64,000 nt of DNA from Bacteroidales bacterium (GTDB taxonomy: Bacteria; Bacteroidota; Bacteroidia; Bacteroidales; UBA932): NCBI GenBank assembly GCA_016288775.1, contig JAEELG010000013.1:1-64000 (forward strand), read 5' to 3'. This document shows, in pieces, positions 1-10,040 of the stretch; the first letter of the stretch is position 1; the number at the start of each line of letters is the position of its first letter. The position numbers and the translations under genes were made by a program. The notes under the pieces are model-generated. The model did no database searches, had not been told where the DNA came from, and saw only the letters and a program-made list of their open reading frames with translations.

Positions 1-113
1 AGATGCTCGGCTTCACCAAGGCCAACGTCACAAAGGCCATCCAGGCCATCCTCAAGGCTAATCCACGAGCCACAGTGGAACAAATTATTAAATCCGCTCT
101 GCAGATGCTGTAG
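1..113 (+). CDS. ruvA: Holliday junction branch migration protein RuvA, C-terminal end (partial)
   Basis: The last 36 codons of a gene entering from the left edge, read in frame 3 and ending with TAG at 111-113. The peptide has the pattern of RuvA domain III: an LGF start, a helix with K-A, then a 'NP.a.vEqiIksAL.mL' ending. In RuvA this small helical domain contacts the RuvB motor during branch migration of Holliday junctions. ruvB lies separately at 16.8-17.8 kb on the other strand, a common unlinked arrangement in Bacteroidetes. Only about a fifth of the protein is visible, so the assignment rests on this C-terminal signature alone. Confidence 0.72.
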   Translation, partial: MLGFTKANVTKAIQAILKANPRATVEQIIKSALQML

Positions 114-144
114 GTGTTACAGCCTTCGCTGAAGAAGGACTAAG

Positions 145-160
145 TGTTCCACGTGGAACG
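145..160. promoter_or_regulatory. parS-like palindrome 1
   Basis: A perfect 14-bp palindrome, GTTCCACGTGGAAC, at 146-159, preceded by T. It differs from the general ParB-binding parS consensus (TGTTtCACGTGaAACA) only by symmetric C/G at the variable positions. It lies in the short gap between the convergent ends of ruvA and mnmG. A second copy is at 460-475. Known for the family: parS sites cluster around oriC and are often near mnmG/gidA. That ParB binds here is inferred. Confidence 0.65.
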
Positions 161-165
161 CGATA

Positions 166-2044
<1,879 letters not shown>

Positions 2045-2058
<14 letters not shown>

Positions 2059-2479
2059 CCGACAAAGATTTACGAAGCAGCAGATAGTAATTCTCCTTCG
2101 ACCTCATGGTGGCGGTGTCGCTCTCGGTATGGTCGTCGTAACCGATGAGATGGAGGATGCCGTGAACTATCACCCGGTGCAGCTCTTCCTGGAATTCGGT
2201 TCCATAAAACTCAGCATTCTCGCGCACAGAGTCGACGCTGATAAAGAGATCGCCGGAAATGAGCGGCTTGTCGGAATAGTCGAATGTGATAATATCCGTG
2301 AAATAGTCGTGGCCTAAATATTGCAAGTTTATGCCAAGTATATACGGGTCGGAGCAGAAAATTATGTTTATGTCGCCAAGCCGGCAGATCTCGCTTTCGG
2401 CCACCAGCTTAAGCCAGCGGTTGTTAAACTGCCTGTTCTTGTACTCGAACCTGATATCCTCGCAAAAGTACCTTACCAT
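2045..2479 (-). CDS. ybeY: Endoribonuclease YbeY (16S rRNA maturation / ribosome quality control)
   Basis: 144 residues, typical length. YbeY is a single-strand endoribonuclease needed for 3' maturation of 16S rRNA and late 70S quality control. The sequence shows 'DIITFDYSD', 'GDLFISVD' and the zinc-site region '[16 protein letters not shown]', then 'MRSKE'. The usual H-x3-H-x5-H pattern is changed here: the position of the third ligand is Asp, with the His one residue later. I believe an acidic residue in this place is usual in Bacteroidetes YbeY proteins. It is the first gene of the ybeY-mnmG minus-strand pair, and its promoter region is shared with the divergent tonB. Confidence 0.93.
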
Positions 2480-2504
2480 CGGTTTGCCAAATTGAAAAAC
2501 AACG

Positions 2505-2512
2505 CAAATCTA
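2505..2512 (-). promoter_or_regulatory. Bacteroidetes-type -7 box for ybeY-mnmG
   Basis: Read on the minus strand, TAGATTTG matches the TAnnTTTG -7 consensus and lies 26 bases upstream of the ybeY start. No good -33 TTTG is seen at the right distance, so support is moderate. Confidence 0.45.
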
Positions 2513-2521
2513 CAACAAAAA

Positions 2522-2552
2522 TTGGAATTGAAATTTATAATTTCTATCTTTG
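2522..2552 (+). promoter_or_regulatory. Promoter of tonB (-33 TTG, -7 TATCTTTG)
   Basis: TTG at 2522-2524 is followed after exactly 20 bases by TATCTTTG at 2545-2552, a good match to the primary sigma-factor promoter of Bacteroidetes (TTTG-N19-21-TAnnTTTG). The predicted start of transcription is about 30 bases before the tonB ATG. The leader is A-rich with no Shine-Dalgarno sequence, as is usual in this phylum. Confidence 0.65.
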
Positions 2553-2589
2553 AGACTTGAATAGAATAAAATAAACGTAAAACAACAAT

Positions 2590-3279
2590 ATGGAAGTCAA
2601 GAAATCAGAAAAGGCCAGCCTTGAAAACAAGCGGCTTTTATTTGTCGAGATCGGATTCGTTGTAGCCCTTCTCGCCGTCCTCGCAGCTTTCGAATGGAGC
2701 AGCAAGGAAAAGGCTGACAGCGGCCTCCTCGCAGAGAACACGGAGATCATTGAGGAAGAGATGATTCCTATTACCCAGGAGACTCCTCCCCCGCCGCCCG
2801 AAATGGCCAAGATCCCCATCCTGTCCGACCAGATTGACATTATCGACGACGACATCAAGGTTAACGACAACATCATCAACCTCGAAGACGACAGCAACCT
2901 CGGCGTGGAGATTCAGGACTACGTAGAGGAAGTGAAGGAAGAGGTTGTCGAAGAAGAGACCATTCCTTTCCAGCTGGTGGAAGAGAAACCCAAGTTCCAG
3001 GGTGGCGACGCCAATGACTTCACAAAGTGGGTCAACCAGAGGCTCGTTTATCCCGACGTGGCTAAGGAGAACGGCGTTCAGGGCCGTGTCATGCTCCAGT
3101 TCACCGTGGGAACCGACGGTTCAGTATCCGGCGTCAAGGTTCTTCGTGGCGTTGATCCTTCGCTCGACAAAGAGGCTGTCCGCGTTGTATCGATGTCCCC
3201 CAAGTGGACCCCCGGCAAGCAGCGTGACCGCAAGGTTAAGGTTACCTATACCTTCCCTGTAATCTTCCAGCTTCGCTAA
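2590..3279 (+). CDS. tonB: Energy transducer TonB
   Basis: 229 residues. The order is a short basic cytoplasmic tail, one membrane segment (about 18-37), an acidic and proline-rich spacer with 'ETPPPPPEMAKIP' and long runs of D/E, and a C-terminal TonB domain (about 140-229: 'FTKWVNQRLVYPDVAKE', 'GRVMLQFTVGTDGSVS', 'KWTPGKQRDRKVKVTYTFPV'). It couples the proton-motive force harnessed by ExbB/ExbD to outer-membrane receptors. It is a single gene with its own promoter and terminator; no exbB/exbD is next to it. It is one candidate energiser for the two TonB-dependent receptors in this window (10.6 and 45.6 kb). Confidence 0.93.
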   Translation: MEVKKSEKASLENKRLLFVEIGFVVALLAVLAAFEWSSKEKADSGLLAENTEIIEEEMIPITQETPPPPPEMAKIPILSDQIDIIDDDIKVNDNIINLEDDSNLGVEIQDYVEEVKEEVVEEETIPFQLVEEKPKFQGGDANDFTKWVNQRLVYPDVAKENGVQGRVMLQFTVGTDGSVSGVKVLRGVDPSLDKEAVRVVSMSPKWTPGKQRDRKVKVTYTFPVIFQLR

Positions 3280-3298
3280 TTTTTTGACCTTCAAGATT

Positions 3299-3327
3299 TA
3301 AGGCCGTCCCCCGGATGGCCTTTTTTT
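3299..3327 (+). terminator. Rho-independent terminator of tonB
   Basis: AAGGCC pairs with GGCCTT (about 3299-3321), extended by TCC/GGA in the loop region, and is followed by a run of seven T at 3321-3327. It begins about 20 bases after the tonB stop. Confidence 0.85.
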
Positions 3328-3342
3328 GGTAGATATTTAAGA

Positions 3343-3452
3343 AGAAGATGCTCTCTCAAAACCGTCTGCGCCCACGCAGCGTGAGTGGGAGGGGCCCATC
3401 GAAGATGGGAGGGATAGGACCGAAGGTCCGTAGTTTTGAGAGAGTATCTTTT
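3343..3452 (+). ncRNA. Long folded element in front of hflX (multi-hairpin inside a long stem)
   Basis: An 18-bp stem (3345-3362 with 3433-3450, one G-T pair, extendable by two weaker pairs) encloses about 70 bases. Inside are CTGCG-CCCA-CGCAG (3366-3379, alternatively a CCCAC/GTGGG pairing at 3371-3389), CCCATC-GAA-GATGGG (3395-3409) and GGACC-GAA-GGTCC (3417-3429). Two of these are hairpins with identical GAA triloops. The right arm ends ten bases before the hflX ATG, so the element is part of, or inserted in, the hflX leader. It could be a cis-regulatory RNA or a mobile palindromic repeat; the sequence alone does not decide. I recognise no known riboswitch in it. Confidence 0.55.
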
Positions 3453-3460
3453 CTTTCTTT

Positions 3461-4642
3461 ATGAATATGAGCGAAGAAAGAGCAGTATTCGTAGGAATAA
3501 TCCGACAGGGCGAAGACGAACGCAAGGTCAAGGAATACCTCGACGAATTGGAATTCCTTGCCGATACCGCCGGCGTGCTCGGCGACAAAAAGTTCATCCA
3601 GAAGCTTGACAAGCCGGAGAAGGCTACATACATACGCAGCGGCAAACTCGCCGAAATCGCGGCTTATTGCGAAGATAATGGAATCACTTACGTCATCTTC
3701 GACGACGAACTCACCGCGATGCAGCAGCGCAACGTTGAAAAGGTCATCAAAAGCGCGGCAGTTATCGACCGCACAAGCCTGATCCTCGAAATTTTCTCGC
3801 AGCGCGCAAAAACATCATACGCCAAGATGCAGGTGGAGCTGGCGCGATACAACTACATGCTACCGCGCCTCGCCGGCATGTGGACGCACCTGGAGCGCCA
3901 GAGGGGCGGCATCGGCACCCGAGGCGGCATGGGCGAAAGCCAGATCGAGGTGGACCGCCGTATCGTGAGGGAGCGCATCGCCCGCCTCAAAGAGCAACTG
4001 AAGAAGGTCGATAAGCAGATGGCCACCCAGCGCAGCAACCGTGGCCAGTTGGTGCGCCTGTCGCTGGTAGGATATACCAACGTGGGCAAGAGCACGCTAA
4101 TGAACCTGCTGAGCAAATCCAGCGTGTTCGCGGAGAACAAGCTGTTCGCGACCCTGGACACCACCGTCCGCAAGGTCGTGATCGAGAACTGCCCATTCTT
4201 GCTGAGCGACACGGTGGGCTTCATCAGGAAGCTGCCCACCCAGCTCATCGAGGCCTTCAAGAGTACCCTCGACGAGGTGCGCGAGGCCGACGTGCTGGTG
4301 CACGTTGTGGATGTGTCGGCTCCCGACTTCGAGGAGCAGATGTACGTTGTCCAGAAGACGCTTGACGATATCGGCGCCGGCGACAAGCCGCAATACATAA
4401 TCTTCAACAAGATAGACAATTACGAGTACGAACCCTACGACGAGTTCTCACTCACGCCCAAGGGAAAGGACAACCGCTCCCTCGACGACATAAGGCACGA
4501 ATGGATAGACGAAAAGAAAGTGCCGTGCATTTTCATGTCGGCCCTCAGCAAGGAAGGCCTGCCGAAGCTTCGCTCGGACATTTACAAGATGGTCGCAGAA
4601 ATCCACGCCGGCCGCTGGCCGTTCAACAATTTCCTCTGGTAG
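3461..4642 (+). CDS. hflX: Ribosome-associated GTPase HflX
   Basis: 393 residues, typical length. HflX binds the 50S subunit and splits or rescues stalled ribosomes, notably under heat stress. It has the N-terminal HflX domain (about 1-190, with the glycine-rich 'RQRGGIGTRGGMGESQIEVDRR' linker) and the GTPase domain: G1 GYTNVGKS (204-211), the DTT switch region, G3 DTVGF, and G4 NKID. The first ATG (3461) lies six bases before a second in-frame ATG and either could be used. It is preceded by an unusual folded leader. The gene converges on the regulator pseudogene at 4673-6309. Confidence 0.95.
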   Translation: MNMSEERAVFVGIIRQGEDERKVKEYLDELEFLADTAGVLGDKKFIQKLDKPEKATYIRSGKLAEIAAYCEDNGITYVIFDDELTAMQQRNVEKVIKSAAVIDRTSLILEIFSQRAKTSYAKMQVELARYNYMLPRLAGMWTHLERQRGGIGTRGGMGESQIEVDRRIVRERIARLKEQLKKVDKQMATQRSNRGQLVRLSLVGYTNVGKSTLMNLLSKSSVFAENKLFATLDTTVRKVVIENCPFLLSDTVGFIRKLPTQLIEAFKSTLDEVREADVLVHVVDVSAPDFEEQMYVVQKTLDDIGAGDKPQYIIFNKIDNYEYEPYDEFSLTPKGKDNRSLDDIRHEWIDEKKVPCIFMSALSKEGLPKLRSDIYKMVAEIHAGRWPFNNFLW

Positions 4643-4646
4643 TTTG

Positions 4647-4671
4647 CGGGGTGGGGAGAACCTCCGCCCCG
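4647..4671. terminator. Hairpin between convergent hflX and the regulator pseudogene
   Basis: CGGGG (4647-4651) pairs with CCCCG (4667-4671), and GGAG with CTCC inside; a short T-containing run follows. It is a GC-rich stem in the 30-base gap between two convergent genes, so it probably ends both transcripts. The T tract is poor, hence the modest confidence. Confidence 0.45.
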
Positions 4672-4672
4672 A

Positions 4673-6309
4673 CTATTTCTTGCCGACGGCGCTACTATCC
4701 TGGAAGAGTTGATTCAGCCAGGTATGCAACTTGAGGCCTTCTACCGGGCTTCCTATTTTCTTGCGTATGTTGCCGTTAATGTGCAGAATGCTGCCCGTAT
4801 GAAGAAAGTCATTCATTTCTTTGCTTGAGTATCCGGCGACATACAATGCGCACAGCCCAACCTCCTCGGCACTTAACCCATAGCCAACAAGCTTCTCTGT
4901 AAACACCGGATAAGATAAAGCATAGATCATTCCTACGGATTTCAACAACTCTTTGCGGGCTTCATTTATATGTTCTATGTCCTTTCTGGGACTAAACAGA
5001 GACGGATAGTACTTATCGTTATACAGATACGGCCTCAACGCATTCATCCGCACACTTAACTTTTCCCGCAGGCTATTGGTTTCTGCTCCGCCGCCTTCAA
5101 CCAGAGTTTTTATGAAACCGTACTCCGCCCGGGCATCGGAAACTGCGGCCTTGTATTTCTGCTCCCGCTTCAGGAACAATACAACAAGAGTAACAAGACC
5201 CAACAGCAAGAGAGCGATTGCTATGGACAACCAGATCCGTTTTCGCAGATTCTTTTCTGCCTGAATAGCATTTTGGTAGCGCTCTTCAAGGAAACGAATG
5301 TCATTGTTGAAAACGGAGAGGTTGATGGTTTCAATAATGTTCTGATATGTTCGTTCTGCCTTCAACGCTTGCTCATAATCTCCTTTTGTCTGCTTTAGAC
5401 ATGAGAGATGAAAATAATAGTCTGCCTTGGCAAAGTCATCATTATCAGCCGGGAGCCCGCACAAAGCGAAAGCCCTTTCTGCCTCTTCTAACAACCCGGC
5501 TCTATATAAAGCCTTGGAAACCAATAAATAATTAATTGGAGTTCTGGTAGAATCGCACTTGCTCTGATACTCTTGACATTTCTTTAATAGCGATTCTTTT
5601 GTTTCCGCAGTATCTGTCAGGGCAGCACGAAAACGTGATTCATAATAATCAAAAGGTAATTGCAAATTTCTTGCAGACAACCATTGTTCTAGCTCTATTA
5701 ACTCTTGGTTGGCCTTTTGTTTTTCTCCTTTTCTTCTATAGAGCGATGCTAAATCTAAGGCGTTTCTTATATAAAAACCAGGATTTGCAAGATATGGCGA
5801 AACTGCTTTTGATTTAATGATTTCGTCCAAGGCTTTATCAAGAGCGAATTGATAGTAGTAAATCCTTGCCTTACTATTATATAATCTTGATTTGTACTCA
5901 TTCGGCACCGTTTTATCCATAAGCTTTTCTGCCTCTAGATACAAATCTATCGCCTCCTTATACTTACTTGCATTCTCAAATACTCGACCTTGATAATACA
6001 ATGTAAGAAAACGATGATAGTTGTCACCGTGAGAAGAATAATAATTAACCGCTGGAGCAATCAAAGAATCTGAAGCGATGTCTATATAATTCTTATCCAG
6101 TGCCATTGAGTATAGCAGTGAAAATACAAGGCCTTGTCCTTGATTCTTCGAAAAGAAGAAATATCAATTTGCTGCAAGCTGACCAATGCGCTATCGGGCC
6201 GCTCCTGAATGAAACCCTCAATATCTATAAGATTACTATTGACGCCAACATTTCTGCAACCAATGATCAGAAATAAAACTATGGCAAGACTACCGCTGTT
6301 TGCTTTCAT
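4673..6309 (-). pseudogene. TPR / membrane / HTH regulator, broken by a frameshift (copy A)
   Basis: Two overlapping frames make one gene. 6082-6309 encodes a lipoprotein-like signal (LFLIIGC) and the first repeat. 4673-6106 encodes the remaining 477 residues: TPR-like helical repeats, one membrane segment (about 'IWLSIAIALLLLGLVTLVVLFL'), a linker, and a C-terminal LuxR/GerE-like helix-turn-helix ('LSAEEVGLCALYVAGYSSKEMNDFL...IRKKIG'). The intact paralogue at 27549-29156 reads 'LYSLLYSMALDKNYID' across the junction. Here the same residues need a change of frame at the T4 run complementary to 6121-6124 (two bases extra or one missing). It diverges from the small secreted protein at 6529. It is likely a decayed regulator of island A, unless the indel is a sequencing error. 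Confidence 0.8.
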
Positions 6310-6470
6310 AGTTACAAAGGTCGCATTTTTCTATGAAGAAAAGTTGAGAATCATAGTATTTTTTTCCTTTTGTTTGCGGTTTTTCAGGCCAAACAACCGT
6401 CTGTAAGGTTGTTTGTTTATATCCATTTGATTATTAATGTATTACATAATGAAATAAATTTTATTTTTAA

Positions 6471-6500
6471 TTTATATCTGGGTTCTTGTCCCTAACTTTG
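6471..6500 (+). promoter_or_regulatory. Promoter of the island A secreted-protein genes
   Basis: TAACTTTG at 6493-6500 is a good -7 box, 28 bases before the ATG; TTTA at 6471 is a weak -33 at 19 bases. The same CTAACTTTG block stands in front of the paralogous gene at 29331, so the promoter was probably kept with the cassette. The rest of the 6310-6528 gap is AT-rich and shows a short repeat of the 'aaccgtctgtaaggttgttt' type at about 6399-6416 and nothing else I can name. Confidence 0.55.
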
Positions 6501-6528
6501 TGAGTGAGATTCATAATTTCAAAAAACA

Positions 6529-6909
6529 ATGAAACCACTTTTCTCTTTCTTAGTGCTCACTCTGCAGATATGCTTTTTGAGCTTTAACAGTTTCGGCCAA
6601 GAAATTGTTGACCCAACCCCTACTATTATTGTTATTTCAGACCCTATCGGTCAAGGCCCCAGAACTCCAAATATAGTTCCAATCTCAGGGTATGTTTATG
6701 AAAACACAATCTATTTATTCTTCAGTAACGATCTCGGTGATGTCAATGTTCGTATAGAAGATTCTTTCGGTTGTACTATTCTTTCGACAACCGTAGATTC
6801 ATCTGACGGCTCAGAGTCAATTCCCTTCAGTGGCGCTCCGGGCATTTATACCATCTATTTTACCCTGGAGGACAACACAAGTTATATTGGTAGATTTGAA
6901 GTACTATAA
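6529..6909 (+). CDS. Small secreted DUF3244-like protein (copy A)
   Basis: 126 residues with a signal peptide ending near 'NSFGQ'. The mature part resembles the DUF3244 family of small Bacteroidales beta-sandwich proteins: 'IVPISGYVYENTIYLFFSNDLGDVNVRIEDSFG..ILSTTVDSSDG...IPFSG.PGIYTIYFTLEDNTSYIGRFEV'. The biochemical role of the family is not known to me. It is the first gene after the divergent regulator, and the legumain-like lipoprotein starts 12 bases after it. A paralogue stands in the same position in island B (29331). Codon use is AT-rich, unlike the core genes. Confidence 0.7.
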   Translation: MKPLFSFLVLTLQICFLSFNSFGQEIVDPTPTIIVISDPIGQGPRTPNIVPISGYVYENTIYLFFSNDLGDVNVRIEDSFGCTILSTTVDSSDGSESIPFSGAPGIYTIYFTLEDNTSYIGRFEVL

Positions 6910-6921
6910 TATGTTTTAGCC

Positions 6922-8793
6922 ATGAAAAAGTATTTTATATTCTTTTGTATTCTGCTCATCACTTGTATTTCTTGCAATAATGAGATAGAACCAACTACAT
7001 TCAATAAAGACGGAGAGCCTATTACCATGGATCAGGCAAAATACCTGATGAAGGATATATTGTCGACTGTTGATTTTGCTTTTATGTACAATTCACCAAT
7101 CCCGGCAAAAACTTCGTTTATTATGTATGATTATAAGGAGAAAACGAACGTGGAAACAACATCCCCGGAATATGACGCCTGGATGTTTATAGAAAACCCG
7201 TTCTACTTTTCCGACATGATTCCCACATATTATAATTGCTATTATGTCAATACCCTTTCCGGTCAAATCGAGTTGGTCAAACTTAAATCTCCTCCTCAAG
7301 AGGGTTCCGGGGAATTGTTTTCTATGACCAATTTTGTTTTATTGGTTGATGCCGGCAGCTCTCCGGACACAAAAACAGGAGAGAGAGAAGAATTATTGAG
7401 AGGTTTCAATCCTACGCCCGTAGTCACCCATAGCGGACATACTTATGCCGTGATTATTGACGGCGGTATTAATCAGAATTATAACCATATGAGATACTGG
7501 AACATGTGCCAGTTTTTGTATAGAACGCTCAAATTAAAGTATGGGCTTGACGATGATGATATCTATACACTTGTTTGTGGCGGACCATCAACTACATGGT
7601 ATTTCAGTAATGGTTTTTCCAGTTCGAGTTACCTTGATTTTGACCTTGATGGTTATGATGACATTGATTATTCGGCAACATCCACAAATATTGATACTGT
7701 TTTTGATGATATTTCAGATATAGCTATGGCGGGAGACAACCTGCTGGTTTTTGTCACGGACCATGGTGGCTTAGATAACAATACAAGCAGCATTTGTCTA
7801 TGGGGTAGTGAAGAATACTATCCAGAAGATTTAAGCGATCAAATACTGAAGATTAATTCCGGGGTAAGAATCCATGTTGTATTAGGTCAGTGCCATAGTG
7901 GAGGTTTCATTCCTGATTTAATGCTTAGCAACGTGTCTGTAACCACCTCTTGCCTTAAGAACGAAGCAGCATACGTTTATTATTACGATTCAGCCTATAG
8001 TGAATTCCTATATCATTGGATTTGTGCAATGGCTCAAATGGAGCCCTCTGGACAAGTTGTTTCCGGCGTTGATATTAACGGGGATGGTTTTATTTCATAT
8101 TATGAAGCTTATCGGTATGCTTATAACAATGATTATTATCGTTTAAACCATCCCGGAGGAAATATTGAAACCCCGCAATACCAGTGCTTAACAACGTATT
8201 TTGGTGCCAATTATGATTTAGTGGGAAATTATTCTTATGTTCCAAGACTTCGGGATGCCGGGTCTCAGGTGGACGTCAGCTATTCACATACAAAAACCTT
8301 ATATGTGGATGATTGTCCTCCTGGAGTGATCGCAGACTTCTATCCATCAGGAAATCTGGAAATAATAGCCGGAGGAAACAATTACGCAACTATCCGTTAT
8401 ACCGGCTCCCAACCTTATGAAAACAGTTCCTCAAATTATGTATATGTATCATTTCGAAATTCTAATACATCTTTACAGCCTTCGAGTGTTGATTGTATCT
8501 GCTGGAAAGGAGGTTATTACAATCAATCGTCGTTGATTTCTTTATCTTTCGGGGGGAATCCCTCTCTGTTTACTCTTCCGCAGTATTATAACAACATTGG
8601 TGTCAACTATGTCTGGAGCAGCAGTGTTTCCTCATGGTTTCCTCTTGTTCAAGATTATTACGCTTATTTCAATACCGATGACATACTGCCCCTTATTGGC
8701 GACACGGTAAGCGTATCGTTTAACAATCCATTGGGAGAATCCACGGTTATATCTCAAACATTGGAAAATATGGGATACGATATCGATTATTAA
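6922..8793 (+). CDS. Lipoprotein with a legumain-like (C13, clan CD) cysteine peptidase domain
   Basis: 623 residues. A lipoprotein signal (ITCISC, Cys18) is followed by a propeptide-like N-terminal region ('YDAWMFIENPFYFSDMIPTYYNCYYVN...GQIELV'). The peptidase core begins at 'TYAVIIDGGINQNYNHMRYWNMCQFLY' and has the catalytic dyad H281 in 'VTDHGG' and C324 in 'GQCHSGG', with legumain-like spacing. A perfect EF-hand loop follows at 384-395 (DINGDGFISYYE), and an acidic DFDLDGYDD stretch precedes the dyad, suggesting calcium. The C-terminal 200 residues look like beta-rich binding domains. It is probably anchored in the outer membrane. The substrate is unknown; self-processing is possible. Confidence 0.72.
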   Translation: MKKYFIFFCILLITCISCNNEIEPTTFNKDGEPITMDQAKYLMKDILSTVDFAFMYNSPIPAKTSFIMYDYKEKTNVETTSPEYDAWMFIENPFYFSDMIPTYYNCYYVNTLSGQIELVKLKSPPQEGSGELFSMTNFVLLVDAGSSPDTKTGEREELLRGFNPTPVVTHSGHTYAVIIDGGINQNYNHMRYWNMCQFLYRTLKLKYGLDDDDIYTLVCGGPSTTWYFSNGFSSSSYLDFDLDGYDDIDYSATSTNIDTVFDDISDIAMAGDNLLVFVTDHGGLDNNTSSICLWGSEEYYPEDLSDQILKINSGVRIHVVLGQCHSGGFIPDLMLSNVSVTTSCLKNEAAYVYYYDSAYSEFLYHWICAMAQMEPSGQVVSGVDINGDGFISYYEAYRYAYNNDYYRLNHPGGNIETPQYQCLTTYFGANYDLVGNYSYVPRLRDAGSQVDVSYSHTKTLYVDDCPPGVIADFYPSGNLEIIAGGNNYATIRYTGSQPYENSSSNYVYVSFRNSNTSLQPSSVDCICWKGGYYNQSSLISLSFGGNPSLFTLPQYYNNIGVNYVWSSSVSSWFPLVQDYYAYFNTDDILPLIGDTVSVSFNNPLGESTVISQTLENMGYDIDY

Positions 8794-8875
8794 TAGCTGC
8801 GGTGCATCGTTTTTTGTGCTTATGCAACTTTTTATGTTTCAAGTGCATCTATTATAAAAAGTGTAGCATTAAAAC

Positions 8876-10033
8876 ATGAGAAAATTAATTTTGTATCTGG
8901 GTATATTGTCTACTTTTCTGGTAACTTCCTGCATCGAAGATTTTTCTGTTATTCCCATTAAGTCCAAAAGGGAAGTTGCCGTCTTTTGTATTCTTAATGA
9001 GAGCCCGATACAGCACATGAAACTGTATTATATCGGAGAGAACGGCCTGCCGGGTAATCTACCGGTAGAAGGTGCCAAAGCCTGGTTATGCAGCCAGGAC
9101 ACCACGATTGCTTTTGATTGGATTGAAGGACTGGAATGGAGCTGTAATTACCAGCCATATTATGGTGAACGGATAGAATTGAAAGTCTTGCCTCCAGGCC
9201 AGGATACTTTACGATCCGTTACCATTTTTCCAAAAGATTTCGAAGTAGTGGGAAGGCATTCCTTTATTCGTATTGAAAACGAAAAGAATCCCGCAGATAC
9301 TATTCGCGGTTTTTATAGCTACGAACTGTATGAATCAAATAAATACAACTGGGATACTTACTATACTGCTCCTATTAGTTGGGATTGTTGTCTTTGGGTT
9401 GTTCCGGGTAAGAACGAAGGATTACCTACTGCGGAATATCTGGCAACCGATCATATTGGCGTTGACGACTTCAACGTATGCCCGGGCAATATAACCGACC
9501 TTCCGTGTTTTAATCCGGATAGTATCAAGAATTCGAGTTTTCCATATGAGCCACATGAATTTCTTTTTGTTCCGGAGTGCCTTTCACACTTGAAACTGCA
9601 TCATAAGGTACTAAGAATTAAGTATTCTGGAAGCTATAATAACCCACCCAAAAAAGAGGAAGAAAACTATTTTGAAGCGTATCGCAGGAATAGTATTATC
9701 CTTCTTTCTGATACATATTATTTATATTATTTATATTATTATTATCATCATATTAATCCTGAATATTATAATCGGTATTTCGATTATATGTATGTATATT
9801 CTGTTTCCGATGAATTGGACGCGTATTTAAAAAAAACATACGAGAAGATTTTGGATTCCGATAATCTGATATCCGATATGTATGAGACCGACACTTCTTA
9901 TTCAAACATTCACGGTGGCAGGGGGGTATTTGGCTCTTGTATAGTACGTATAGCACAAGCAGGGCGTTATCCGGACAATCCGGATCCGTACAACCCTGTA
10001 ATTTATTATCCTTTTCCTATTTTTGATAAGTAG
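8876..10033 (+). CDS. DUF4249 lipoprotein
   Basis: 385 residues. A lipoprotein signal (VTSC) is followed by the DUF4249 pattern: 'CIEDFSVIPIKSKREVAVFCILNESPIQHMKLYY' with an early beta-rich domain, and a C-terminal region with 'YYLYYLYYYYHHINPEYYNRYFDYM' before 'NIHGGRGVFG', the latter typical of the family. DUF4249 proteins are usually encoded beside a TonB-dependent receptor, as here (10638), and are presumed periplasmic or outer-membrane partners. The tyrosine-rich part is written by a short tandem repeat (9715-9753). It starts 82 bases after the peptidase gene and is probably in the same transcript. Confidence 0.75.
   Translation: MRKLILYLGILSTFLVTSCIEDFSVIPIKSKREVAVFCILNESPIQHMKLYYIGENGLPGNLPVEGAKAWLCSQDTTIAFDWIEGLEWSCNYQPYYGERIELKVLPPGQDTLRSVTIFPKDFEVVGRHSFIRIENEKNPADTIRGFYSYELYESNKYNWDTYYTAPISWDCCLWVVPGKNEGLPTAEYLATDHIGVDDFNVCPGNITDLPCFNPDSIKNSSFPYEPHEFLFVPECLSHLKLHHKVLRIKYSGSYNNPPKKEEENYFEAYRRNSIILLSDTYYLYYLYYYYHHINPEYYNRYFDYMYVYSVSDELDAYLKKTYEKILDSDNLISDMYETDTSYSNIHGGRGVFGSCIVRIAQAGRYPDNPDPYNPVIYYPFPIFDK
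9715..9753 (+). repeat. Short AT tandem repeat coding for a tyrosine-rich run
   Basis: The nine-base unit ATTATTTAT occurs twice and then decays to ATT repeats and CATCAT, inside the DUF4249 gene. Because the unit is nine bases, length changes would keep the frame. Confidence 0.6.
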
Positions 10034-10040
10034 AGTTCTT

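Noticed and set aside
3343-3452. A tRNA or known riboswitch before hflX
   Set aside because: The outer stem is far too long for a tRNA, no anticodon arm or T-loop consensus is present, and no known riboswitch core is recognisable.
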